DNA from: Desulfatirhabdium butyrativorans | GTDB lineage: Bacteria > Desulfobacterota > Desulfobacteria > Desulfobacterales > DYRK01 | Length of the DNA stretch: 5,992 nucleotides | Assembly (NCBI GenBank): GCA_020718785.1 | Contig: DYRK01000103.1 | Coordinates: 1-5,992, forward strand | Direction: 5' to 3' | Part shown: positions 1-4,164 of the stretch, piece by piece | Numbering within the stretch: position 1 is the first letter of the stretch | Layout: each line of letters begins with the position of its first letter | Position numbers and translations under genes: made by a program | The notes under the pieces: generated by a model | Told to the model about the DNA's origin: nothing | What the model saw: the letters and a program-made list of their open reading frames with translations, nothing else | Database searches by the model: none

Positions 1-256
1 CAAAATCCGCAGAAGCCATGTCTTTCAGGCTCACGCTGGTTTTGATCCGACCCAGAACCGTATCTTTTTCTTCCTTCGTCATCTTGCCTTTTTCAACACT
101 TTTGCTCAGAAGCTTTGTGATATTTCCGAGGCCCCGTTCGACAAACTCCTCTTTGATGTCATTCATAATGACATTCAGTCCGCTCATAGCCGCAACCTGA
201 GCAATGCCGTTTCCCATCTGTCCCGCGCCGATAACCCCGAAGGTTTTTATATCCAT
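1..256 (-). CDS. hbd: 3-hydroxybutyryl-CoA dehydrogenase, N-terminal part (runs off the window)
   Basis: This is the first 85 codons of an NAD(P)-dependent 3-hydroxyacyl-CoA dehydrogenase, which interconverts acetoacetyl-CoA and 3-hydroxybutyryl-CoA in the cytoplasm. The protein opens MDIKTFGVIGAGQMGNGIAQ, giving the Rossmann GxGxxG motif at residues 10-15, and Asp33 sits at the end of the second beta strand where the family binds the adenosine ribose. The start at 256 is chosen because AAGGAG (265-270) lies 8 bases upstream; an in-frame ATG at 262 would be only 2 bases from it. The gene follows the thiolase on the same strand with an 89-bp gap, so co-transcription is likely and the two enzymes act consecutively. 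The C-terminal catalytic domain is outside the window, so the distinction between butyryl-CoA, PHB and beta-oxidation use cannot be made here. Confidence 0.9.
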   Translation of the reverse strand, partial: MDIKTFGVIGAGQMGNGIAQVAAMSGLNVIMNDIKEEFVERGLGNITKLLSKSVEKGKMTKEEKDTVLGRIKTSVSLKDMASADF

Positions 257-300
257 TATCATATCTCCTTTTTTATTAATGTCAAGCTATTATTTATGAC

Positions 301-342
301 CTGCAACCTGTAACCTGCAACCTGTAACCTGCAATCTGCAAC
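301..342. repeat. Tandem 7-bp repeat between thiolase and dehydrogenase genes
   Basis: Six consecutive 7-bp units occur: CTGCAAC, CTGTAAC, CTGCAAC, CTGTAAC, CTGCAAT, CTGCAAC. The first four alternate C/T at one position, so the array also reads as a 14-bp unit repeated twice. It starts 3 bases beyond the thiolase stop codon and ends about 30 bases before the dehydrogenase ribosome binding site. It lies in the presumed intercistronic mRNA. No function can be read from the sequence; slippage-prone length variation is plausible. Confidence 0.85.
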
Positions 343-345
343 TTG

Positions 346-1521
346 TCATCGTTTCACAATCATTGCAACAGCTTCCCCGCCTCCGAGACAAAGGGAAGCC
401 AGTCCGGTTTTCTTGTTCTGCCGGATCATTTCATACAGCAGCGTAATCAGCACCCGGCATCCGCTCGCGCCGATGGGATGTCCCAAAGCCACGGAACCGC
501 CGTTGACATTGACTTTTGCAGGATCGAGTTTCAGTTCTTTTAAAATGGCCACGGTAGAGCCGCTGAATGCCTCGTTGATTTCAAAAAGATCAACCTGATC
601 CTGAGAAATGCCTTGTTTTTTGAGACATTTGGGAATCGCCCATATCGGTGCGACCAGCACATATTTCATATCAATCCCGTAAGATGTCTGCGCGCCGATG
701 CTTGCCATAATCTTACATCCGAGTTGTTCGGCTTTTTCCCTTGCCATAACAACCACCGCGGCTGCGCCGTCACTGATAATCGAGGCATTTCCGGCTGTGC
801 CTACGCCGTCTTTTTTAAATGCCGGTTTCATCTTTGCAAGGGTTTCATAAGGCGTAGTTGCAGGACATTCATCTTTTCCGAACCGAATCGCCGCGCCTTT
901 GCGCTGAGGAATTTCAACAGACACAATTTCATCATCGAATCTGCCGGATTCAACAGATGCTGCTGCCCTGCGGTAGGACTCCGCGGCGTAGCGATCCTGA
1001 TCTTCACGCGAGACATTATATTTTTCGGAGCAAAGCTCATTGGACATGCCCATGTGGAAGTCATTCACAATATCCCACAGACCGTCATGAATCATGTGAT
1101 CCAGCAGTTGACCATGACCCATACGGTATCCGGTACGGGCTTTTTCTAAATAATACGGGGTCATGCTCATATTTTCCATGCCGCCGGCAACAACTGCATC
1201 CGCATCGCCGGTCTGAATGGCCTGGGCTGCAAGCATCACGCTTTTCAGGGCAGAGCCGCAGACTTTGTTGACCGTGATACACTCTGCTTCCCAGGGCATA
1301 TTTGCCAGCACCGAGGCTTGTTTGGCAGGATTCTGTCCGTAACCGCAGGGCAGAACCTGTCCCATAATGACTTCGTTCACGATATTTTTCTCAATACCGG
1401 CACGTTTTACCGCTTCTTCAATCACTATTGCTCCCAGTTTGGTCGCGCCGATATTTCCCAAAGATCCGTTAAAACTGCCCAGCGGCGTCCGTGCCGCGCT
1501 TACGATGACTGCTTCTCTCAT
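346..1521 (-). CDS. atoB: Acetyl-CoA C-acetyltransferase (thiolase)
   Basis: This 391-residue protein is a full-length thiolase that condenses two acetyl-CoA into acetoacetyl-CoA, or cleaves the latter. The N-terminal thiolase domain carries the nucleophile Cys88 in NKVCGSALKS. The C-terminal domain carries NEAF (316-319), His348 in GGSVALGHPIGASG, and the acid/base Cys378 in CLGGGEA, so all catalytic residues are present. The start at 1521 is preceded by GAGGAG (1528-1533) at 6 bases spacing, and the N-terminus MREAVIVSAARTPLG is typical of the family. The gene is first in an apparent operon with 3-hydroxybutyryl-CoA dehydrogenase. Synthesis towards butyryl-CoA or polyhydroxybutyrate, or degradation, cannot be decided from these two genes. 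Other reasonable symbols are thlA or phaA; the family assignment is firm, the physiological direction is not. Confidence 0.95.
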   Translation of the reverse strand: MREAVIVSAARTPLGSFNGSLGNIGATKLGAIVIEEAVKRAGIEKNIVNEVIMGQVLPCGYGQNPAKQASVLANMPWEAECITVNKVCGSALKSVMLAAQAIQTGDADAVVAGGMENMSMTPYYLEKARTGYRMGHGQLLDHMIHDGLWDIVNDFHMGMSNELCSEKYNVSREDQDRYAAESYRRAAASVESGRFDDEIVSVEIPQRKGAAIRFGKDECPATTPYETLAKMKPAFKKDGVGTAGNASIISDGAAAVVVMAREKAEQLGCKIMASIGAQTSYGIDMKYVLVAPIWAIPKCLKKQGISQDQVDLFEINEAFSGSTVAILKELKLDPAKVNVNGGSVALGHPIGASGCRVLITLLYEMIRQNKKTGLASLCLGGGEAVAMIVKR

Positions 1522-1561
1522 TTATCTCTCCTCATTTGATTTTGATTCCTGTAAAATACTC

Positions 1562-1600
1562 CTCCGGAGTGCAAAAATAGAGCGAATCGCTTTTTTGCAC
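1562..1600. repeat. Inverted, divergent copy of the CTCCGGAGTGC repeat family
   Basis: This element begins with the 8-bp palindrome CTCCGGAG (1562-1569). Bases 1563-1584 are an exact 22-bp inverted match to 1641-1662 and 1710-1731 in the two direct copies downstream. By itself it can fold: GTGCAAAAA (1569-1577) pairs with TTTTTGCAC (1592-1600), with an inner AGCG/CGCT stem around an AAT loop and a 3-base bulge. It lies upstream of the thiolase on its strand, so it could sit in or near the operon's promoter or leader. No promoter hexamers convincing enough to call were found. Confidence 0.75.
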
Positions 1601-1613
1601 CAATTCGGCAGGA

Positions 1614-1662
1614 AATGCAAAAAACCGCTCCGTTGCACTCCGCTCTATTTTTGCACTCCGGA
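1614..1662. repeat. 49-bp direct repeat, copy 1
   Basis: These 49 bp are identical to 1683-1731, 69 bp further on. Each copy holds TGCAAAAA (1616-1623 here) and TTTTTGCA (1648-1655) as an inverted pair around a GC-richer middle, and ends in ACTCCGGA. The repeat fills the spacer between the RNase HI and thiolase genes. Identity without divergence suggests recent duplication or gene conversion. No coding potential was seen. Confidence 0.85.
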
Positions 1663-1682
1663 TGTTTAACCTGTAGCGTTGG

Positions 1683-1731
1683 AATGCAAAAAACCGCTCC
1701 GTTGCACTCCGCTCTATTTTTGCACTCCGGA
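1683..1731. repeat. 49-bp direct repeat, copy 2, overlapping the RNase HI 3' end
   Basis: Identical to 1614-1662. Bases 1714-1731 are also the last six codons of the RNase HI gene, encoding SGVQK and the TAG stop. The hairpin arms are 1685-1692 and 1717-1724. Read on the minus strand, the second arm is followed by a T-rich run, so the element could act as a weak transcription end, but the stem is AT-rich and I do not call it a terminator. Confidence 0.85.
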
Positions 1732-2646
1732 CGTTGATTTTAAATCCTCATAAACAATATCCGGGGGCAAATCCGGCTTAGATGCCGCATGAGTTGCGAG
1801 TTGATCGCAACGCTCGTTTTCCGGATTCCCCGCGTGCCCCCTCACCCATACAAAATGGACTTCGTGATTATTGCATAAGTCAAGGAGTTGTTCCCATAAG
1901 TCCGAATTTATTCGCTTTTTTCCGCTTGTCGTCATCCAGTTTTTTGACTGCCATCGTTTTATCCAGCCTTTGTTTATAGCATTTACCACATATTGGGAGT
2001 CGCTGTAAAGAGTTACGGAACATTTTCGTTTCAATGCGCTCAATCCCGCAATACAGGCAATAAGTTCCATCCGGTTATTCGTAGTTTGCCGAAATCCGCC
2101 GGATAATTCTTTCCGATGTGTTCCATATAGTAAAACTACGCCGTAACCGCCGGGTCCCGGATTGCCGATACATGCGCCGTCTGTGTATAGCAAGACTTCG
2201 CTTGTTACCGGATTTTCAGGCGGTTTCGGCTCAGGCTGCAATTTTTTTGACGGAATTTCAGGATGAGTCAGCCAAGCTTCTGCATCTTCTATAGTAGAAA
2301 AGCCTTTATAAAGCGCATCGGAAAAATACTCAATCTGAATTTCTGCGCCGTTTTCGCCGTACCATTCCTCATAAATGCCGGGTTTGTGACCCCGAACCAC
2401 TGCGTAGTATTTCTTTTTACTCATCTTTTTGGGCGGATTTTCAGGCGATGGAATTTCAGGATGAGTCAGCCAAGCTTCTGCATCTTCTATAGTAGAAAAG
2501 CCTTTATAAAGCGCATCGGAAAAATACTCAATCTGAATTTCTGCGCCGTTTTCGCCGTACCATTCCTCATAAATGCCGGGTTTGTGACCCCGAACCACTG
2601 CGTAGTATTTCTTTTTACTCATCTTTTTGGAAACGCCGTTCTTCAT
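1714..2646 (-). CDS. rnhA: Ribonuclease HI with tandemly duplicated N-terminal hybrid-binding domain
   Basis: The enzyme cuts the RNA strand of RNA/DNA hybrids in the cytoplasm (R-loops, primers). The catalytic domain spans about residues 147-290 and has the complete set Asp156 (YTDG), Glu194 (RMEL), Asp216 (YSDSQY), His271 (RGHAG) and Asp281; spacing is within one residue of the E. coli enzyme. Before it lie two copies of the RNase H1/viroplasmin-type domain starting MSKKKYYAVVRGHKPGIYEE, at about residues 9-67 and 75-133, joined by short Pro/Glu/Lys linkers. One copy is usual. At 310 residues it is about twice E. coli RNase HI. The start is uncertain: ATG at 2646 gives an 8-residue leader, while ATG at 2622 begins exactly at the domain and may be native. 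Neither has a clear Shine-Dalgarno. The C-terminal SGVQK is encoded by an intergenic repeat. Confidence 0.92.
   Translation of the reverse strand: MKNGVSKKMSKKKYYAVVRGHKPGIYEEWYGENGAEIQIEYFSDALYKGFSTIEDAEAWLTHPEIPSPENPPKKMSKKKYYAVVRGHKPGIYEEWYGENGAEIQIEYFSDALYKGFSTIEDAEAWLTHPEIPSKKLQPEPKPPENPVTSEVLLYTDGACIGNPGPGGYGVVLLYGTHRKELSGGFRQTTNNRMELIACIAGLSALKRKCSVTLYSDSQYVVNAINKGWIKRWQSKNWMTTSGKKRINSDLWEQLLDLCNNHEVHFVWVRGHAGNPENERCDQLATHAASKPDLPPDIVYEDLKSTSGVQK
2252..2432. repeat. 181-bp direct repeat within RNase HI, distal copy
   Basis: These 181 bp are identical to 2450-2630; the period is 198 bp, exactly 66 codons, so the reading frame is kept. This copy encodes the second (inner) hybrid-binding domain. 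A shared 14-bp sequence, CGGATTTTCAGGCG, occurs at 2210-2223 in the linker to the catalytic domain and at 2434-2447 in the inter-domain linker, a candidate site for the unequal exchange that made the duplication. Confidence 0.95.
2450..2630. repeat. 181-bp direct repeat within RNase HI, proximal copy
   Basis: Identical to 2252-2432. It encodes the first (N-terminal) hybrid-binding domain. Its outer edge at 2630 is where homology stops and the sequence upstream becomes unrelated to the other copy, close to the remnant genes at 2636-2799. Absence of even synonymous differences indicates a very recent duplication, ongoing gene conversion, or an assembly effect. Confidence 0.95.
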
Positions 2647-2653
2647 TATTCAT
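2636..2653 (-). pseudogene. Possible first codons of a HEPN-domain partner gene
   Basis: An ATG at 2651-2653 overlaps the stop of the nucleotidyltransferase remnant as ATGA, the usual coupling of MNT-HEPN gene pairs. It reads MNNEER before entering sequence belonging to the RNase HI gene and meeting a stop at 2615-2617. A start such as MNNEE is common in HEPN proteins, and AGGGATGGA lies just upstream as a plausible ribosome binding site. Six codons cannot prove identity; this rests on context alone. Confidence 0.25.
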
Positions 2654-2799
2654 AAAATAATTCCATCCCTTTGAATTTCTTCATGGATAGGCAGAATCGA
2701 AATGGGACCGGATTCCCATAAAGCCCGGTCAATCACAAGCGAACTGAAATTCGTGCCGTAAGTCAGATTGACTTCAAAAACCACGATACAATCCACCAT
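2650..2799 (-). pseudogene. MNT-type nucleotidyltransferase, truncated C-terminal fragment
   Basis: Bases 2799-2650 read through 49 codons (MVDCIVVFEVNLTYG..., ...SGPISILPIHEEIQRDGIIL) to a TGA. The pattern of an Asp followed by hydrophobics, then YG, a hydrophobic strand, W-E-S-G-P, LPIHEEI and an ending RDG-I-L matches my knowledge of the C-terminal half of small MNT (MntA-like) nucleotidyltransferases that pair with HEPN toxins. In that reading Asp3 is the second Asp of the catalytic DxD; the GSxxxG motif and the first Asp are gone. The 5' side ends at a palindromic repeat (2800-2830), which probably marks the break. An intact protein is about 100-140 residues, so this is a remnant. The ATG at 2799 is chance. 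Identification is by motif memory, not a database match. Confidence 0.55.
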
Positions 2800-2830
2800 A
2801 CTCCGGAGTGCTGAAATGAAATTTCAGCAC
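2800..2830. repeat. Palindrome plus hairpin, relative of the CTCCGGAGTGC family
   Basis: ACTCCGGAGT (2800-2809) is a perfect 10-bp palindrome. It overlaps a perfect 10-bp hairpin: GTGCTGAAAT (2808-2817), loop GAA, ATTTCAGCAC (2821-2830). The first 11 bases, CTCCGGAGTGC, match the head of the repeat at 1562. It separates the MNT remnant from the 53-bp repeat behind the RelE-like gene and may be a small inserted element. Confidence 0.75.
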
Positions 2831-2831
2831 A

Positions 2832-2884
2832 CACATTGTCCGAACCCTGATTTTCAGAATTAAAGGATTTTCAGGATTTCTGTC
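2832..2884. repeat. 53-bp repeat, copy behind the RelE-like toxin
   Basis: This segment matches 3426-3478 at 52 of 53 positions; the only difference is A versus G at 2860/3454. It includes two copies of GATTTTCAG and reaches the last base of the RelE-like gene's TAG stop. An equivalent copy lies downstream of yoeB, so both toxin genes are followed by it. Confidence 0.9.
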
Positions 2885-3147
2885 TATCGTTTTTTATATA
2901 TTTCTTTCCGATGTCCGATGAAATGAATGACTATTGTTTCTTCATCAGCAAGAATTTCGTAAATAATCCGATAATCCCCTACACGAAGTTTGTATAAACT
3001 GCTAAGATTTTCTTTCAAGGGTTGAGTCCGGATTTTGTCCATATTGGCAGCCAGCCATCTTATCCGTTTAACGATGCGGCTTCCGACAGATTTATCTATC
3101 CTTTCCAAATCACAGACAGCTGTTTCCAATATTCTGATTTGATACAT
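2884..3147 (-). CDS. relE: RelE/ParE-superfamily type II toxin
   Basis: The 87-residue product has the size and pattern of a RelE/ParE-fold toxin: an N-terminal strand MYQIRILETA, two helices with Lys/Arg-rich faces (about 12-46), then the strands SLYKLRVGDYRIIYEI (50-65) and IVIHFIGHRKEIYK (72-85). The conserved L-R-x-G-x-Y-R-I-x-Y-E and the terminal His79-Arg80...Tyr84 are the usual landmarks of RelE-like members, which cleave ribosome-bound mRNA; ParE members instead inhibit gyrase. I favour the RelE type from the C-terminal motif without being certain. It starts 2 bp after the antitoxin stop, has no strong ribosome binding site of its own and is probably translated by coupling. The stop overlaps the edge of a 53-bp repeat. 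The gene appears intact. Confidence 0.85.
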   Translation of the reverse strand: MYQIRILETAVCDLERIDKSVGSRIVKRIRWLAANMDKIRTQPLKENLSSLYKLRVGDYRIIYEILADEETIVIHFIGHRKEIYKKR

Positions 3148-3149
3148 AA

Positions 3150-3380
3150 TTAACTAAACCCCAGCCGTCTCGCGGCATCTTCGAAATCCACTCCCCGTTC
3201 CCCGGATGCAAGGGACTGTTTCTGCTCCAAAAGCCTGTTGAGGACTGTTTTCCGAATTTCCATTCCCTCATCGGGATCGGCAAATATTTCCGCCAATTTC
3301 CGCTCAAGAATTTCTCCCACAACAGACTCGATCATTTCTTTGAATTCTGTCTTTGTCATATCGGCAACAATATTGCTCAT
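3150..3380 (-). CDS. RelB-like antitoxin of the RelE-type module
   Basis: This 76-residue acidic protein begins MSNIVADMTKTEFKEMIESV and has a helical first half, a DPDEGMEIR turn (36-44), and a tail GERGVDFEDAARRLGFS. Small proteins with this layout directly upstream of RelE-type toxins act as their antitoxins, wrapping the toxin and repressing their own promoter; the assignment rests mainly on position and size. The start at 3380 is preceded by AAGGA (3390-3394) at 9 bases. Met8 (3359) is an alternative start, with less support. The stop at 3150-3152 is 2 bp from the toxin start. No classical ribbon-helix-helix or HTH motif is obvious by eye, so how it binds DNA is unclear. Confidence 0.75.
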   Translation of the reverse strand: MSNIVADMTKTEFKEMIESVVGEILERKLAEIFADPDEGMEIRKTVLNRLLEQKQSLASGERGVDFEDAARRLGFS

Positions 3381-3400
3381 TTTTCTTTTTCCTTCTTATA

Positions 3401-3416
3401 CACAATCCTTGTGGAT
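3401..3416. promoter_or_regulatory. Small inverted repeats upstream of the RelB-like gene, possible operator
   Basis: CACAA (3401-3405) and TTGTG (3409-3413) form one inverted repeat; ATCC (3405-3408) and GGAT (3413-3416) form an overlapping one. On the minus strand they abut TATAAG (rc of 3395-3400), which could be a -10 box placed about 15 bases before the start codon. TA operons usually repress themselves at such a position. No good -35 box was found, so this is tentative. Confidence 0.25.
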
Positions 3417-3425
3417 CACACCCGG

Positions 3426-3478
3426 CACATTGTCCGAACCCTGATTTTCAGGATTAAAGGATTTTCAGGATTTCTGTC
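3426..3478. repeat. 53-bp repeat, copy behind YoeB
   Basis: Second copy of 2832-2884 (52/53 identical). It contains the small inverted repeat CCTGA/TCAGG around TTT, which the A/G difference weakens in the other copy. It lies between yoeB and the RelB-like gene, so it may be part of the 5' flank of one module and the 3' flank of the other. Confidence 0.9.
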
Positions 3479-3493
3479 AAGCCGATATTCTTC

Positions 3494-3522
3494 GTAGGGT
3501 AATGCCGGCTGCGTGACCCTAC
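3494..3522. repeat. Stem-loop across the yoeB stop codon
   Basis: GTAGGGT (3494-3500) pairs with ACCCTAC (3516-3522) around a 15-base loop. The right arm contains the yoeB TAG stop (3519-3521). It is not followed by a T-run on the minus strand, so it is not a standard intrinsic terminator. It may protect the 3' end of the transcript or be another small mobile palindrome. Confidence 0.5.
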
Positions 3523-3779
3523 TTATGATAATGATACCGACAGGAAATAATAACAATTTCCGTATTAGAAACACTATAAACAAGACGATGCTCCGAATTG
3601 ATTCTTCCCGACCAATAGCCTGACAGATCGGATTCCAGCGGTTCGGGTTTGCCCGGACCGTCAAAAGGATTTCTTTTGACAGTTTTTATCAACTCATTGA
3701 TTCTTTTTAGAAGTCTGCGGTCATTTTCCTGAAACCAGATATAGTCTTTCCATCCTGACTCGGTAAAGGTCAGTCTCAT
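3519..3779 (-). CDS. yoeB: YoeB mRNA interferase toxin
   Basis: The 86-residue protein is a clear YoeB: KDYIWFQENDRRLLKRINEL, then NPFDGPGKPEPL, DLSGYWSGRI, EHRLVYSV and the C-terminal RYHY. The residues known for E. coli YoeB catalysis fall at the same numbers: Glu46, Arg65, His83 and Tyr84. The family cleaves mRNA in the ribosomal A site and is neutralised by YefM. The protein has two extra residues (His-Lys) after RYHY compared with the 84-residue E. coli protein. Its ATG overlaps the yefM stop as ATGA (3776-3779), so the two are translationally coupled. Everything needed for activity is present, so the module should be functional if expressed. Confidence 0.96.
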   Translation of the reverse strand: MRLTFTESGWKDYIWFQENDRRLLKRINELIKTVKRNPFDGPGKPEPLESDLSGYWSGRINSEHRLVYSVSNTEIVIISCRYHYHK

Positions 3780-4030
3780 GTTTCGATCAGTTCCCGTTCC
3801 TTTATTTTTCCGGCTTTAAGTTCTGCTATGGATTTACGCAGATGTCCGGCATTCGCAGGATTGGACAGCAGATACAGAGTTTCCTTCCATGAATTGAATT
3901 CGTCCAATGACATCAGAACGGCACTGCTGCCCTTGTCATTACAGATAATAACAGACTCGACATCCGAAATGACCTGCTCGATTAGACGCTCCAGATTTTG
4001 TTTTGCCTGAGTTATCGTTACCGCATTCAT
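3776..4030 (-). CDS. yefM: YefM antitoxin (Phd/YefM family)
   Basis: The 84-residue protein starts MNAVTITQAKQNLERLIEQV, the Phd/YefM DNA-binding N-domain, continues with VIICNDKGSSAVLMSLDEFNSW and ends in a toxin-binding tail with KETLYLLSNPANAGHLRKSI. It neutralises YoeB and represses its own operon, with the complex as co-repressor. The start at 4030 is chosen because GAGAGG (4039-4044) lies 8 bases upstream and family homology begins there. The frame stays open to another ATG at 4096, but those 22 codons begin with the N-terminus of the neighbouring RelE-like toxin and are a recombination scar. The stop overlaps yoeB by 4 bp. Confidence 0.94.
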   Translation of the reverse strand: MNAVTITQAKQNLERLIEQVISDVESVIICNDKGSSAVLMSLDEFNSWKETLYLLSNPANAGHLRKSIAELKAGKIKERELIET

Positions 4031-4056
4031 TATTGTTTCCTCTCTTTTGAATAGGT

Positions 4057-4068
4057 CTGTACGGACAG
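4057..4068. promoter_or_regulatory. Possible YefM operator half-sites
   Basis: CTGTACGGACAG has outer CTGT/ACAG inverted symmetry and includes TGTAC, close to the TGTACA core known for YefM operators in E. coli. It lies about 27 bases upstream of the yefM start, where an autoregulatory site is expected, and spans the junction between the relE scar and yefM leader. Only one imperfect site is seen, so this is weak. Confidence 0.3.
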
Positions 4069-4103
4069 CCGTTTCCAATATTCTGATTTGATACATATTA
4101 ACT
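4064..4103 (-). pseudogene. Scar of a relB/relE junction upstream of yefM
   Basis: Bases 4064-4096 match the first 33 bp of the RelE-like gene (3115-3147) with one mismatch, encoding MYQIRILETAV. The next bases match the end of the RelB-like gene (AGTTAA) with a single-base deletion. After codon 11 the sequence changes abruptly to the yefM leader. The scar ATG at 4096 is in frame with yefM, so a YefM with a 22-residue extension could in theory be made, though its ribosome binding site is poor. It records an earlier relBE copy that was replaced or deleted. Confidence 0.85.
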
Positions 4104-4116
4104 CACGTTACGCAGT

Positions 4117-4151
4117 AAAAAAAAAATAAAAGTTGAAAAAAAATAAAAAAA
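4117..4151. other. Phased A-tracts upstream of the TA island
   Basis: Runs of A occupy 4117-4126, 4128-4131, 4136-4143 and 4145-4151, with centres about 8 to 10 bp apart. Phasing near one helical turn is expected to bend DNA. The tract lies between the 163-codon ORF and yefM; on the minus strand it is a series of T-runs, so it could end transcription from the upstream ORF or shape the yefM promoter. No GC-rich stem precedes the T-runs, so an intrinsic terminator is not called. Confidence 0.6.
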
Positions 4152-4164
4152 GTTTAATATCGTT

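Noticed and set aside
301..342. CRISPR-like array
   Set aside because: The units are 7 bp and contiguous with no spacers, so this is a simple tandem repeat.
613..1149. 178-codon plus-strand ORF opposite the thiolase
   Set aside because: It is antisense to a thiolase with all catalytic residues present, and its composition (many His, Cys, Arg, Phe) is typical of a shadow frame.
1614..1731. CRISPR or integron attC array from the two 49-bp repeats
   Set aside because: There are only two direct copies with a 20-bp gap, no cas or integrase gene, and a third relative in the opposite orientation; a dispersed palindromic repeat explains it better.
2263..2655. 130-codon plus-strand ORF containing a repeated peptide
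   Set aside because: The peptide repeat is the antisense translation of the duplicated RNase HI domain; no independent evidence for coding.
3416..3664. 82-codon minus-strand ORF overlapping yoeB
   Set aside because: It lies in another frame of the confirmed yoeB gene and runs through the 53-bp repeat.
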